A stretch of DNA of 64,000 nt from the NCBI GenBank assembly GCA_003254925.1, contig QANZ01030535.1:202761-266760 (forward strand), given 5' to 3'. The notes beneath the pieces are model-generated. The model was not told where the DNA came from and did not search any database. It saw only the letters and a list, made by a program, of their open reading frames with translations. The DNA comes from Chamaecrista fasciculata (Eukaryota > Streptophyta > Magnoliopsida > Fabales > Fabaceae). The translations under genes were made by a program, and so were the position numbers. Position 1 is the stretch's first letter; every line of letters begins with the position of its first letter. This document shows positions 1 through 12,847 of the stretch, one piece after another.

Positions 1-62
1 ATTTTGAAACATAATGGACCTAAATGAACATTAGGGAAAACATTTAGGATCAAAATGACTCT
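1..62. repeat. Right end of a foldback element (family B)
   Basis: The first 60 bases match the right terminus of the elements at 42790-43331 and 62612-63139: the 'aaacataatggacc' unit, then 'catttaggatcaaaatga', then a 'ctttgacc' end. The left part lies outside the window. Confidence 0.6.
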
Positions 63-1464
63 TTGACCAAATATATATTTCAGAATCTTCTAGTCTTTCT
101 CCTTCCCGGTTTTCATTTTGGCCCAACTTTTTCCTTCCAGCTACTGTAACGTACATCTACTTAATATGTGATACCTTTAAATTTCTTCAAAAGAAATTAT
201 CAATTTCAGGACAAGAATAAGTGAAGACGAAAACATTATAACGTTCACCTCTATTTTTGACAACACATATTGGCATTGCAATGCTAATTCAACACTAATA
301 ACTCAAAAAATACAATACTTTTATGATTTATAGTTTGTGCCAATTCGTTCTTTTTTTCAGTATGGAAAATATTTCAGATATTTACTCATACTTGTTACAA
401 AATAATATTGTAAATATTCAAATTAAATGAAAACTTAACTTCAGTTTCACCTTAATCGGACAAGTAAACCATAGCGATAAAACACAAAGAAGTTGAAGAA
501 GTAACAAACAAAGCAGAAAGGGGCCAAAAAACATGCGACCCAAAACAAATATAATAAGGCAAAACACCCTTTTGATGCTCAAGCTTTACACTAAGTATTA
601 ATTTTGTCCTCGTTCTTTTTTTACGATCAATTTCGTTTCTAATATTCCATATTTTGGTCAATTTAATCTTTTGTTCTTATTTTAATTAAATATTAAGACA
701 AATTCGACGTGGCTAATAACATATAATATAAAATTAATAGAAAAAGAAATTTAAATACTAACTCAAATTAAAAAATAAGATAAAATTTGCCTTTAATTTA
801 TTAAAAAAAGTTAGTCAAAAAATTAAATTAATCAAAATGTGAAATATTAAGAATGAAATTGATCGCAAAAAAAAAAAAACAAAACTAACAGTTAGTGTAA
901 AATTTGAGGACCAAAAGAGTACTTTTTCTTATAATAATGAATAGATATTTTGGTTTTATTTTTCGAAGAATAGTCTATAAACAATTTAATATGAAGGTTA
1001 TATTGAAGACAAAATATGGAGTAAACTAAATTCAATTTCTGAAAGTTCATTGAATTAAAAACTCAATATTTGAAAAATTAAAATACACAATTTAATTTCT
1101 AAAAGAACTATTCTTTAGTAATAGTCCATTAAAAAAAAAAAAAGAAACTAATAAGTATCTCGTTTGGTTCTTTCATTAAACTGTGTATTGAAGAATATTA
1201 GTTTACTCCAAAATATTCTTTAAAATATTAAAATGAGACATCCAAAATTGAGGTACCAAGTTAAACTTGACACAATATATATCTTCCAGGTAACTAAAAT
1301 TCCAATTAATTAAAAAAAAATGGGTTATCATGTAAATGTTACCATACGTCAGTCCTTACATAGGAAAGCAAATGAAAGTGTTCGCAGCTCTGCTAGAGCA
1401 GATGGCAAAATTGCTGCAGTCAAGACACTTAAGATAGCATGAAATACAAAATACTCATCAGTTC
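63..1464. other. Gene-poor stretch downstream of the zinc-finger gene
   Basis: No coding region is visible. The stretch holds a foldback element at 560-930 and, around 955-1215, diffuse 'aatttctgaaag / aaaattaaaatac' units resembling the arms of the elements at 56118-56300 and 58690-58955. The part nearest 1464 is probably the 3' untranslated region of the minus-strand zinc-finger gene. Confidence 0.5.
560..930. repeat. Foldback MITE, family F (degenerate copy)
   Basis: The left part reads 'cacccttttgatgctcaag' followed by 'tttacac'. The right part is its inverse, with 'gtgtaaaatttgaggacc' and 'aaaagagtactttt'. The layout and internal units match the better-preserved element at 6475-6999. 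It has no coding capacity. Confidence 0.6.
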
Positions 1465-4400
1465 TCATTTTTTTCTCCTCTTGGTCGCGCCTTCTGTTGA
1501 CTGCTTTTTCCTTTTGTTAGCATCGTCTCTTTTCTGCCATTCAAACAACTTTGATAAACCTCACAGTATTCACTCGAAATTACCACAATAATTGAATCAC
1601 TAATGATCTTTACCTTCTTTCTCAGTCTTTTCTTATGCTGCTTCTGTCCTTTATCACTCTTTTCCTGGCTATCATTAACCTACAAAGAACAAAGACAGCA
1701 GGAAGGATGAGTGAGCTTTCTATATCATGTCTATATCATCAGCTTCTTCAATGAAGTAGAATGAATTTTTTTGGCTAAAATGCACAAAAGCCCACTGAAC
1801 ATTAGTCATTGTGCAAAAAACTCCCTGAACTATGAAGATTGACAAAAGACTCCTGAATTTTGTGCAAAAGACCTATTTTGTTAAATTTTTCACTTAAAAA
1901 AATCAAGTATTCTTTTTATAATTTTATGATTACTGTTAGACTTTACAGAGATCCAATATTAAAATTAATAATAGCCAAAAATTAAAAATTTCTTGGTTTT
2001 TTAATGAAAACTTTAACAAAAAGAAGTAATTGTACAAATTTAAAAAATCCTAGGATCTTTCATCACTTCAAAATTCAGGTGACTTTTTGCACAATGACTA
2101 AGGTTCATGGAGAGTTTTATGCATTTGAGCTTTTTTTTTTAGAGTAGAGCGATGTGGATGAGTTACACTGATATACAATTGAACAAGGGAAGATACCAAC
2201 CGTAGCTTTAGTTTGTATCTCTGGAACCTCTTGGTTCTCAATTTCACCATCACTGTTGAGCATGGCCTTTAGTCTACCTTCACTGAGTAGTTTTTCAGAC
2301 CGAGCATGTCTCTAAAATTTTTTAAAAACACAGGAAGTTATATTATAACTACCAATAATAGATGGTAACAAAATGCTCAGTCAATTTCTTATAGCTTATA
2401 CTTCAGAAGCTATAGCAAAATGAGAAGCTACTTTGATACCATAGTGTAACTATTTTGTCTCCTACTTAATAAGAAAATTTTAAGTCAACAGTTAATGCAG
2501 TGCAAACTAAAACTTGTAATTAATCAGTTTTGAAGCAGGGCTGGAAGTTCCCCCAATTAACAGATCCGGGAATATCAGTTGCTATGTCACTGATAGCGCG
2601 TGTAGATTAACTGTACCTAGATGAAAAATAATAATGGCATGGCCATCATTTCTTGCCCACTGTATCAAGGTCAAAATTTATCATAATCAACATGTGATTA
2701 CTTGTCATTTAGAGCCATGTAAAATTGGCATTCTCCATTTCTTTTTGGTTTGCTTACTAGAGTCTTCAGGTTTCTAAAGTTATTATATTATCATTGTAAA
2801 GTAAATGGTTCAAACTTCAAACCTAAAACAGTTCACCTCAAAATTGCCAATACATGAAGTGTTAATCAATATCTACACTTGATTCTAAGACCAGCAGTTT
2901 GTAGCCAATGATCAAATAATCATACATACTACACAAGAAGAAAAGGACTACCTAATACTTCAAAGGGCTAAACCTCCAAAAGATCCCCATCATAATCTTT
3001 CTAACATCTTCCTCTTCCTCTTAGCCCATTGCCTCTCACTCCTAGCCATCCTACTGCACTAGACCATAGGGGGCATCAACTATTAGACACTAAACGCTAG
3101 GGGCTAACTCATATTTAAGAAAAAAAAATAGTGAGAAAGAGAAGCGTCAAAGGAAGATGGTTCATGGTAATTCCTGTATCCCTTATAAAACATTATTCAG
3201 CTCAGTCATGCAAAGCTTTTATTACCAAATTTAACTCGTTATTCTGCCTATGCATATAGAACTTAATTGGAGGTCTATCCAAATGTATCCTACAGTCACC
3301 TAGAAATTGTAGGTGCTGTAGGTGTCTCGAGTCAAGGGTCATCAACATCTAATTTCCATCCCAGTGTGTATGCAAAATGTGATAACTAATCTTTTGCAAG
3401 AAAAAATGTTTATAACAGAAGTACATCAATTCTTGTCCATCAAGGATTGAAATATATGAATAGAATTAATAAAAAAAAGATGCTATATTTGTAACCTTAG
3501 ATTGCAGATGAGCCTTCAAAGTCTCCTCAGTCAAACAGATAATCCGAGGGCATATCCTGCACTTGAAAACTGATTTGCATTTTAAGACATGAATTGGCAT
3601 ATCTTCAGGCAAGCATTCCTTTTCACCCATGATGTCAGACTTTCTCTCTGATACTGTAGAATCAGGTTTGCTAAACAATTCCTGGTTAATAGAAACTTTT
3701 TCAACATCATCTTCACTAAATAGTTGACCTGCACTTAGAACATAGATATTATATACTAACAAATAATATTTTCTGAATTCTTACCAAGAATATCAACATG
3801 CATATAGAATAAAGATAACCTACTATATGCTAAGAACAGCAGGTAAAACACATGCCAGTGTTCCAAGAATAGCAAATAACTCAATTTATTTCCAATCAAT
3901 TCAACTAACAAAAGAAAACTCAAGCCTAAAGATTATGACAATTAGCATCTTAAATGCATTTAGACATTTGAAAGTCAGCAGGCTGCTATCACAATGGAAT
4001 GGAAAAAAACAAGATTTTCTTCTTTTTTATAATCTGATTTCAAAAGACAGCATGCCCTTAATGAACCTCAGCTAATTAGCTGCCCTTTAGTGTCATCATT
4101 GATTGTAATTTGTAAAGCAAATAATGTTACGGGATTCCTTCAAGATGAACCATGCTAGTGCAAGTTCACTTTCTACACCCTCGTACAAACCACTACTTAG
4201 TGATCTAACATATAGTGACTCATACAAAACAAGTGTTCAGCAATTTCTATGATCCAACCAAGAATGGACTTCATAAGTTTCAGAAACATGTTGAGCAAAT
4301 AGAAGGTACCTTGGCTTTCAGCTACATACAGTCATTCCCAAAATATTTTCCCTACAACCTCCAGTTTACTAAGCATGTTCAAAATGAAAAAATAAATACT

Positions 4401-5660
4401 AGCAGACAATAAGATGCAAGTTCCCTAGCATCTTGCAGCAAAGACTAAGATAATCTAATTAGGTAATTGTCCAAAACCAGAAAAATGGTGCATTTGCAGC
4501 CTGTAGGCAGACCAAATGTTTGAAGATTAGCAGCCTAGAGCTCAATTTGTGGGTTATTTATAACATTTCCTGTATCTTGCTTGTTCAAAAACCCTATCAA
4601 GGTTCAGAAAGGATAAACCTCTAGGAGATATTCATATTTATGTTAGGGGTGTAAGCAGACAGGCTAACCTGCCTAGGGTAAACATCTTTTGTAGAATCAG
4701 ATACTATTAATTGAATGCCCAGTATTTGCAAGTTTCTACTCTGCATCAAACTATCATTTTCAATTTCTTATAGCAGAATCAGATAACAAGAATATCATTA
4801 ACTGAAACCAAAACTTGTACCAAAGGACATGAACTCAAGTAAAGCAGACAGTGCAAACATATCCCACCTGATGAGTTGACATCAATGTCATTTGCAGAGC
4901 TATCCTCACTTTTATATCCTGGATCGGTTCAAGAAACAAAACCAAATAAATATAGAAACAAAAAAAATAAAGAAGTGAGAAATAATAGCAAGCATGCTTG
5001 TGGTTCAAACCTATTTCTATCGCCTATTTAATATGACAGGAAAGTTAAAATGTCACGAATCATCAGCTTTGTCAATATCTTTAACATGGACTCAAGGACG
5101 AATGACAATGAAAGAAATTAAAAGTGTGAAGGACCATGATGATAGAGTGTAACTTTTGGAGGAGCATTTTGTTTTTTTTTTTTTTTAAAAAAAAAGCATA
5201 TCTCAGACCAAATTTTGTATTTACTAATTTTATTTTCAAATTGGTACCATATCGTATTCATTTTTAAAAGTAGCACAACTGCAGGAAAATCTGTGTTGTT
5301 AAAGGACTCTAAAACAAGACACAAGTAGAAATAGTTTTCTATACCAGAACCCAAAAGAGTGGATTAGTACTGCACTATCAGTCTATCACTATACATAATG
5401 GAATGAAATATATACAAATAACAGTCAACTGATATCTACCCAGATGCAATGACAGAGACAAAAGAGTCTATCAAAATAACAATAAACTAACCAGAGGACG
5501 TGGAGCCAGATTCATTATCCTCATTCACTTCCGGTATTGCATGTTCTTCTGATTCTTCAGTAGCTTCAGCTTCCACCTCAAAGTCTGACGATGATGAAGA
5601 TGAATCTGATGCATTGCCCCGATCAGCATGATCAATCTTGTAGAATATTCTCTTTAACAT
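1465..5660 (-). CDS. U1-like C2H2 zinc-finger protein, 237 aa, six coding exons
   Basis: I joined the coding exons by reading splice sites: 5660-5492, 4918-4868, 3728-3496, 2311-2201, 1679-1614 and 1548-1465. All introns are GT-AG and the total is 714 nt including TGA. The product has a serine/aspartate/glutamate-rich N-terminal half (a run of six Ser near residue 20). One zinc finger follows with C130, C133, H147 and H153 (C-X2-C-X13-H-X5-H), the long-spaced form of U1/JAZ-type fingers that often bind RNA or double-stranded RNA. The C-terminus is very basic (ending KRRKK), a likely nuclear or nucleolar signal. The finger is split between exons 4 and 5 by a phase-0 intron just before R152-H153. 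Similar plant proteins are known only as zinc-ion-binding proteins, and I cannot assign a function. The weakest join is the last, about 65-nt intron. Confidence 0.75.
1775..2135. repeat. Foldback MITE, family E, in an intron
   Basis: The left arm begins 'ggctaaaatgcacaaaag' and the right arm ends with the inverse ('gttttatgcatttgagc'). Both arms carry 'cattgtgcaaaaa' units. It lies between coding exons 5 and 6 of the zinc-finger gene. A similar element lies in MATE intron 1 at 57690-58040. Confidence 0.7.
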
Positions 5661-6143
5661 TTTATCGTTAAGCTTGACTGAGAGAAAGAAACATAAAATT
5701 CAATATAGAGAACTTTAAAATCACCAAGAGTATACATATACATTGATTACATCCTGCATACATAACAAAAGTGTGAAATGGGACACCACAAAAAATGATG
5801 CTTCATTGCTTCTCAACGTGTTTGTCACTAAGATCATGAATTTACACACAATTTTATTCAAAAGTTAACACTAAGAGCTCAAGTACTTATTTGCTCCTAC
5901 TCCTAATCAATATACCTAATATGACATAATCAGATAAACCACCAAACTCTTCATTCCGTGTAAGAAAAAAACAAACAAATTAATTTAAAGACAGAACGAA
6001 AGAAACAAGGGCTCATATGATTAATATGCCAGTAAAACTATCGGACCTTTCACAAGCGAGAAAAGAAGAAGACTAGCACAGAAACGAAGTAGAAAACATC
6101 GTTTTCATTGGAGTTTCTAACAAGAGCGACTCGGAATGCTTAC

Positions 6144-6250
6144 CGCATTAGGGATTCGAGTAGCTTAGTCTGAAATTTCGATGGTGATTTCAGCGTTGAG
6201 GAGGGAAGGAAGTGAAAGTTGATTAATTTGTGAATGTTAGTAAGAAGAAG
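6144..6250 (-). other. 5' untranslated exon of the zinc-finger gene
   Basis: On the minus strand this GC-richer stretch ends in 'cctaatgcg' followed by the donor 'gtaagc' (GT at 6143-6142). It joins the acceptor 'tctctcag' to an exon starting at 5677, with the main ATG at 5660. The last bases of this exon contain an ATG whose short reading frame crosses the splice junction and stops 7 nt before the main ATG. The transcription start near 6250 is an estimate. Confidence 0.55.
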
Positions 6251-6474
6251 AAAACCCTAGCCGATTGATGATAGCCACGACTTCATGAGCATACATACAT
6301 ACAGGCATACTACGAATAATAATGGTGTAAAATGCATGAAAAGTTTCTTTTAAGGGTTTTGAAAGTTAAAATGGATTTGTCTTATAATACAATTTTGGTC
6401 TTTGTTTTTTTTTTTTTTTATATATAGAGATTTTTTTTTTGTTCAAGTTTTGTTCCGGGAAAAATATAAAATTA

Positions 6475-6999
6475 GGCAAAAGTATTCATTTCGTCCCCAA
6501 ACTTTACACTTGCTGTCAATTTCGTTCCCAATCTTTTTTTGCTGTCAATTTTATCCCCAAACTTTACACATGCTATCAATTTCGTCCCCAATAACTTTTT
6601 GCTATCAATTTCGTCCCTAATCTTTCACATTTTGGTCAATTTTATCCTTTGCTCTTACTTTAGCCAAATATTGATGACAAAATCTATGTGGATAACAATA
6701 TATAAATGTAAAATTGATAGAAAAAGAAACTCAAATCCTAACTTAAATTCAAAAACAGGATGCAGTCTGTCGTTAATTTATTAAAAGAAGTTAGTCAAAG
6801 GATAAAATTGACGAAAATGTGAAAGATTGGGGACGAAATTGAAAGTTGATGTAAAGTTTGGGGACGAAATTGACAGCAAAAAAAGATTGGGAATGAAATT
6901 GACCGTTTGTGTAAAGTTTGGGGACGAAGTTTACAGCAAAAAAAGTTTGGGGACGAAATTGACAGTTGATGTAAAGTTTGGGGACGAAATGAGTACTTT
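6475..6999. repeat. Foldback MITE, family F
   Basis: A long inverted repeat: the left side is 'gcaaaagtattcatttcgtc' then 'cccaaactttacac', and the right side is 'gtaaagtttggggacgaaat' then 'gagtacttttgcc'. Each arm contains several copies of a unit of about 40 nt around 'tgtcaatttcgtcccc'. It lies about 250 bp upstream of the zinc-finger gene's first exon. Translations through it are repeat artefacts. Confidence 0.85.
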
Positions 7000-9480
7000 T
7001 GCCTATAAAATTATAAAGTTGTCTAAAGTTGAACTTTCAAATTGGACCTATATTTATGCCATTGATTTCATTTTGGTCCAGAATGTTTTAGAAGTTTTAA
7101 ATTAGTCTTATCGATCAAAATCTTATTTTAAATTGTTTTTGTTGACATGACATGTTTTAGAAATTTTTGTTGACATGGCATGTTTAGGAGTACCCAGGAA
7201 TTAGTTTTTATATATAATATATATAGATATATAGATATATAGATATAGATTGCGACTCTTTGGCCAAAAAAAAAATATAGATAGCGACCTCTCTTAATTT
7301 GTTGTAAATTATTGACATGTGATTATTAATTTGTACTCTAATATTTCTTTTATCTTCTCAAATGAAATTACTCTTTTTTTTTTCTCTACTTATATAATAT
7401 TTCGTAATGATATATACTGTAGTCTTCAACATTCATCTTTTTTTTTTCAAAATCATTAAGAATATGTTTAGATAAGAAATTAAAGAGAATAATGGAGAAG
7501 AGAGAGTTGAATTTCTTCCATTTATTTCAAAAGATAGAAATTAAAAGAAAAGATAATAAGAGATTAACTTTTAACTCTCAATTTTTATATCCCTTTTATA
7601 AATATCAAATATTTTAGATTGAGATTTTTTTTACAGGAAGTGCTACTTCCTAAACAAAGAAAAAAAAAGTTTGGATACCTTTCCTTTTCCCTCTAATCTT
7701 TTATCGTCCCTCCCCCTCTAATTATTTAAATAAATTTTAAGTTATATTTGAATTGAAGATTAAGGAGGAAAAGACAAAAAAAAAAATAAGAGAGAATTGA
7801 GATATCCTCCCTTATTTGAGAAGTTGAGAATTATAAGAAAAAAAATGCATTAATATTCAATCTTTCAATCGAAGGATACGTGGTTAACTTTCCTTCCCCC
7901 TCATCTCCCGTTCATTCTTAATATTTGAGGTATTTTCAAATATTAATTGTAAGCATTTCTTTTGCTGAGAATTTAAACATAGATTTATTTATACTATATT
8001 ATATGTGGGAGGAGTCTTCTGTTGGTCACTTTTAATTATTAAGAATATGTTACTATGTTTATAACCAAAATATATCACATTTATAACTATGTTTTTATGA
8101 GGTAGCAAATATATATCTATATTTATATTCAATATTTTATAATTTTATAATTTATATTATGATTTATCTAACATGTGTCTTTAGGGCACATTTTAAGGTT
8201 TCTTCTGATTGGTTAGTATAGTATCTCATATCTTGAAATTTATAAAAATTCATTTAAAAGATAAATTTTAATAAGGCACATGCTAAAAGGACTTTATATT
8301 ATATGTAAAAGAAGGAAATGGTATCCTCTAAAGTTGGCAGCCTCTTCAACTTTTCTCTTAGAGAATTTTTGAGCATTGAATTTGATCTTTTTCATCGTAC
8401 TGTTAACAAATGTACGATGCCTTGTAAAAAACGCACAATTTCATTTTAAAATCAAACGTTATGTTTGATTTAGTGGGTATTGATTTGTGAGGGAAATCTT
8501 AATTCAGAGAACTTCGGAAGCCACCCAATTTCAATGAATTTGAATCAAAACTCAAAAGTGCCTTCATTTAAAATGAAAGACTGTGTTTTAAGCATAGATA
8601 ATGACAAAGACACGAGACATAATATAGATACAGACATATTGACACATCAAATTTTTAAACTTATATGACAGACACGGTATATAATTATATATATAAATAA
8701 TTAAAAATTCATAAATTTTGATGAAAACTTTGAAATTATAATATTTATTCATAATATATGTTATATGTGTTATTATTTTTTATTATTTGTCATGTTAAAG
8801 TCACCAAAAATTGATTTTATATTTTGAAATTTATGAATATATGTTGTGTGGGTGTTGCACAGATGTCAAACACGAATACGTGTCTGATACGATGACATAC
8901 CCTCAAAATAAAGTGTCTATGATTATAAGTTTCTCTCGATGGATATTGATTTATGAGTCTCTATGATTATAGGTTTCTCTCTATGGATATTGATTTATGA
9001 GAGAAATCTCAATTCATAGAACTTCAGTAACAGCCCAATTTCAGAGGATCCGGATAGTCAATATTAGTAAATAGTAATAATATTGTCAACCCAAATAAAT
9101 TAGAATGAAAATCTTTTAGTGAGCTTCCTAGTTTTTTCTGATACACAGTGAGCTTCCTAGTTAGTTGTTACTACTATAGTAGTATTCAAATAAGATCCAC
9201 AATTTCAGCAAAATTGCAATGTCAACTCATGTACGGATGTACCTACCAGAATTTATCTTACAGAATCGTATATGCAGTAATAAATTGTGAGGCGCAACAT
9301 TTACGTAGCTACCAAAGTACCAAGATTTTGGATTTTGATCAATTTTCCGGTGAAAGAAAGATACCAATTGCGAAATAATTTAATAAATTAGCCAATTAGG
9401 CAATTAGGATAGAGGTTGAAGACGTGACTCTTCAGTCATCAATGGACACACTCATCACCACGTAGGTATGTAGAATCTTA
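7000..9480. other. AT-rich intergenic region between the zinc-finger and HACL genes
   Basis: No gene is visible. It holds short 'atata' tracts near 7210-7250 and AG/CT-rich low-complexity DNA at 7450-7925. The latter carries 'aatatgtttagataagaa', like the terminus of the MITE at 60309-60552. A family G repeat lies at 8585-8925. Confidence 0.6.
8585..8925. repeat. Family G dispersed repeat (copy 1 of 3)
   Basis: It shares the 'gacacgagaca' left part, an AT core with 'aaaaattcataaattttgat', and a right end 'caaaataaagtgtctatg' with 16370-16700 and, more degraded, 51655-51935. The ends are roughly inverted ('catagacact...'). It is non-coding and looks like a MITE. Confidence 0.7.
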
Positions 9481-9696
9481 GATATATAGCGCCACGAATC
9501 AATTTCGCTTCTTCAAAGGTCTTCATCGTCATTTCACCAAACGCCGCCACACACCGAGAAATCACTCTCCACCAGTTCTACCTTCCGATTTCCCGATCAC
9601 TACCTTCATCAATCACGCCTGTATATAACAATTCCACTCCAAATTTCGAGAATCCAATCATACCCACTTCAAAAAAACTCTGATAATCAAGCTTCC
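9479..9696 (+). promoter_or_regulatory. Core promoter and 5' UTR of HACL
   Basis: A TATA-like 'tagatatatagc' sits near 9480, followed by C-rich sequence ('cgccgccacacaccgagaaa') typical of a plant 5' leader, ending at the ATG at 9697. The transcription start is not fixed by the sequence. Confidence 0.45.
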
Positions 9697-12600
9697 ATGG
9701 CGGATTCAATCGACGGCAACGTTCTCGCGGCGAAATCCTTCGCGAAATTCGGCGTTCAACACATGTTCGGCGTCGTCGGAATCCCCGTAACGTCGTTCGC
9801 GAATCGTGCTGTGTCGTTAGGTATTCGATTTTTGGCTTTCCACAATGAACAATCGGCGGGATACGCCGCCTCCGCCTACGGCTACCTCACCGGCCGGCCG
9901 GGAATTCTTTTAACGGTTTCCGGACCCGGCTGCGTTCACGGCCTCGCCGGAATCTCCAACGCCATGATTAACGGTTGGCCGATGGTGTTAATCTCCGGTT
10001 CGTGCGATCAGAAGGATTTCGGTCGTGGCGATTTTCAGGAACTTGATCAGATCGAAGCCGTGAAACCCTTTTCGAAGTTTTCAGTGAAGGCGAAGGATAT
10101 TACAGAAATCCCCAAATGCGTCGCACAGGTTCTTGAATTTGCGAATTCGGGTCGACCCGGAGGTTGTTATTTGGATCTTCCGACTGATGTTTTGCATCAG
10201 AAGGTAACGGAATCTGAAGCTGAGAATCTGTTGATTGAGGCTGAAAAGTTTAGGAATAGTGAAGAAAACATAATAGTAGTACCGAGTGTTCAAGCTTCTA
10301 AGATTGAAGAAGCGGTTTTTTTGCTTAGACATGCTGAGAGGCCTTTGATTGTGTGTGGGAAAGGAGCAGCATATGCTAGAGCTGAAGGTTCTTTGAAGAA
10401 GCTTGTAGAAAGTACTGGAATCCCATTTCTGCCTACACCAATGGGAAAGGGGTTAGTATCTGATACTCATGAGCTTGCTGCTACTGCTGCTAGATCACTG
10501 GCTATTGGTAAATGTGATGTTGCTCTTGTAGTTGGGGCGAGGTTGAATTGGTTGCTACATTTTGGTGAGCCACCAAAGTGGTCCAAGGATGTAAAGTTTA
10601 TATTAGTGGATATTAGTAAGGAAGAGATTGAGCTTAGGAAACCGCATTTGGGTTTGGTTGGAGATGCTAAACAGGTTTTGGAGAGGTTAAATAAGGAGAT
10701 TAAGGATGACCCTTTTTGTTTGGGTAAGTCACATCCATGGGTAGAAGCTATATCAAATAAGGTTAAGGAGAATGTGTCCAAAATGGAAGCTCAGTTGGCT
10801 AAGGATGTGGTGCCTTTCAACTTCTTGACCCCTATGAGAATCATTAGAGATGCCATTTTGGCAGTGGGTAGTCCTGCTCCGATAGTGGTTTCCGAAGGCG
10901 CGAACACGATGGATGTGGGTCGGTCTGTGTTGATTCAGACAGAGCCAAGGACAAGATTAGATGCAGGGACATGGGGGACAATGGGGGTTGGTCTAGGGTA
11001 TTGCATTGCGGCTGCGGTCGCTTCTCCTGATCGGCTTGTGGTTGCGGTTGAAGGGGATTCTGGATTTGGATTCAGTGCAATTGAAGTTGAGGTATGAGAA
11101 AAAACCTAACACCTTTGCTTATCTAGTGAGTTATAGTTTTCTTGCTTACATTTTAAATTTCTGAGTGTTTGGCTTTGTGTTTGCACTATCCCATTTTTGT
11201 TTGCTATAATCATTTACTTGAATGTGGGAAATAGACTCTGAAACATAAGGGCATATATTAGGTAATACAATTTTTGCTCGAGGGATTCTGCTTTAAGCGA
11301 TTAAGAAATAATGCCAATATGCCATACTGCATCTATGTATTCCCGACTGATCTGAATTTGTTTTCAAGCAGCATATACAAGAAAGTCCTAAGAACTGCCT
11401 TCTCTTTTGGCCATTTCCATCACAAGAAAGTCCTAATTCATTCAAACATTTTGCATCTGACATATTCTTTGTGATTTGATTTAGATTTTGCAGTACTTGT
11501 TTTCTATGCAATGAGAAATCACACAACTTAGTTCTTAAATTATGTGTGAATGTCCTAAATCTTCACATTGCAGCCATGTTGATGTGGACAAATACAAAAT
11601 AGAATAGAGAATAGAGAATAGAGAAGAACAGAGGGAAAGAAAGAACACTGTTAGATAAAGAAAAGAATGTAATACGTATTCAATGTTTTCTTCAGGTGAC
11701 CTACATGAATAAGAAAATCAATAATAAATATCAATATCTGAAATTTAGCTAAATTGTATCCTAACAATGTTGGCTTTAAAAATCGAATCTCTACTCCTTT
11801 GAGTGGAAATTTCGTTGCCAATCTGTTGATCTTCCCTATTTTTGGGTCCTTTCTTCACATGGGTTCTGATTACAATTACAAACATAATCTGTAAAATTAG
11901 ACTGCCTTGTAATGATATTCGTATTTTTGTGTCACTGTCAAGTCAGATCAAATTCGTTTGAATAGTTATTCTTGAATCCTCTTTTAATGCATTTTAATTT
12001 GTTTTGAGGTTTCTTATAGGCTCTATGAGGCCTATAAATTTTCTCCTGGGATGCTGTTTATATTGTTGGTATAATTTTCTCCAGCAATTGCCCAGGATGG
12101 AAGAAGATGGTCTATGTAGTTTCTACAGTTCAAGGATGTTTATATGTGCTTTTCCATTTTAAAACATCGGAAACTAAAATGTGTTAGCAAGTGTTAAAAG
12201 GACTTGTTTGCTGGTTTTAATTGATCCAAAGGGAGCTTTCTATCTGCTAACTATCATATAATCATTAAATTAACTCCATAAAATTCATTACCTGAAAGGC
12301 ATTAAGTTGCAAATTGATATGATTATCTGGTTGTATCTGTTTGTATATATACATATTACTTACTACTTTACTAGTCCAAGCACTCAAAATCATAGCCATG
12401 ACTGTCTAATGACTTTCACCTATAATATATGCTTCATCCATTATATGATGACCTGCAGATTGTGTTTGTACATTTTTATGTACTATTCCTTCTATCTTCT
12501 AAATACAATGTATTCCTTGTTTGGTGTTGCAGACATTGGTCCGGTACCAGTTGCCCGTGGTTGTGATTGTTTTCAACAACGGTGGTGTATATGGTGGAGA

Positions 12601-12847
12601 CCGCCGGAACCCCGAAGAGATAAATGGACCTTACAAAGAAGATCCTGCGCCGACCTCTTTTGTCCCCGGGGCAGGGTACCATGTGCTGATGCAAGCTTTT
12701 GGTGGAAAAGGTTATATTGTTGAGACACCTGCAGAACTCAAGTCTGCTCTTTCAGAAGCCTTCTCTGTGCGAAAACCGGCTGTAATAAATGTTATCATTG
12801 ATCCTTATGCTGGTGCTGAAAGTGGGAGAATGCAACACAAGAATTGA
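9697..12847 (+). CDS. HACL1: 2-hydroxyacyl-CoA lyase / oxalyl-CoA decarboxylase
   Basis: A ThDP-dependent enzyme of the acetolactate synthase fold. The plant family member splits oxalyl-CoA or 2-hydroxyacyl-CoA to formyl-CoA plus CO2 or an aldehyde (oxalate breakdown, alpha-oxidation). It has two exons, 9697-11091 (465 codons) and 12533-12847. The donor is GAG|GTATGA and the acceptor TTGCAG|ACA, phase 0. The joined protein is 569 aa, close to the roughly 570 of plant homologues. Visible motifs are E51 in 'FHNEQSAGYAASAYG' (the ThDP-activating glutamate) and the cofactor motif GDS at 453-455, closed by NN at 480-481, which the intron splits. The C-terminus ends HKN, not a canonical peroxisomal SKL-type signal. 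AATAAA boxes lie at 12885 and 13008. The frame is fully open and the gene looks functional. Confidence 0.93.
11092..12532 (+). other. HACL intron 1, part duplicated elsewhere
   Basis: This 1.44-kb GT-AG intron has no coding content. Positions about 11309-11860 recur, lightly diverged, at 23735-24535 (see there). Shared landmarks include 'aatgccaatatgccatac', 'cattcaaacattttgcatct' and 'tttgagtggaaatttcg'. Confidence 0.8.

Noticed and set aside
12307..12723. Open frame across the HACL intron end and exon 2
   Set aside because: It reads exon 2 in the wrong frame. The correct frame gives the ThDP-binding NN motif and joins exon 1 in phase.
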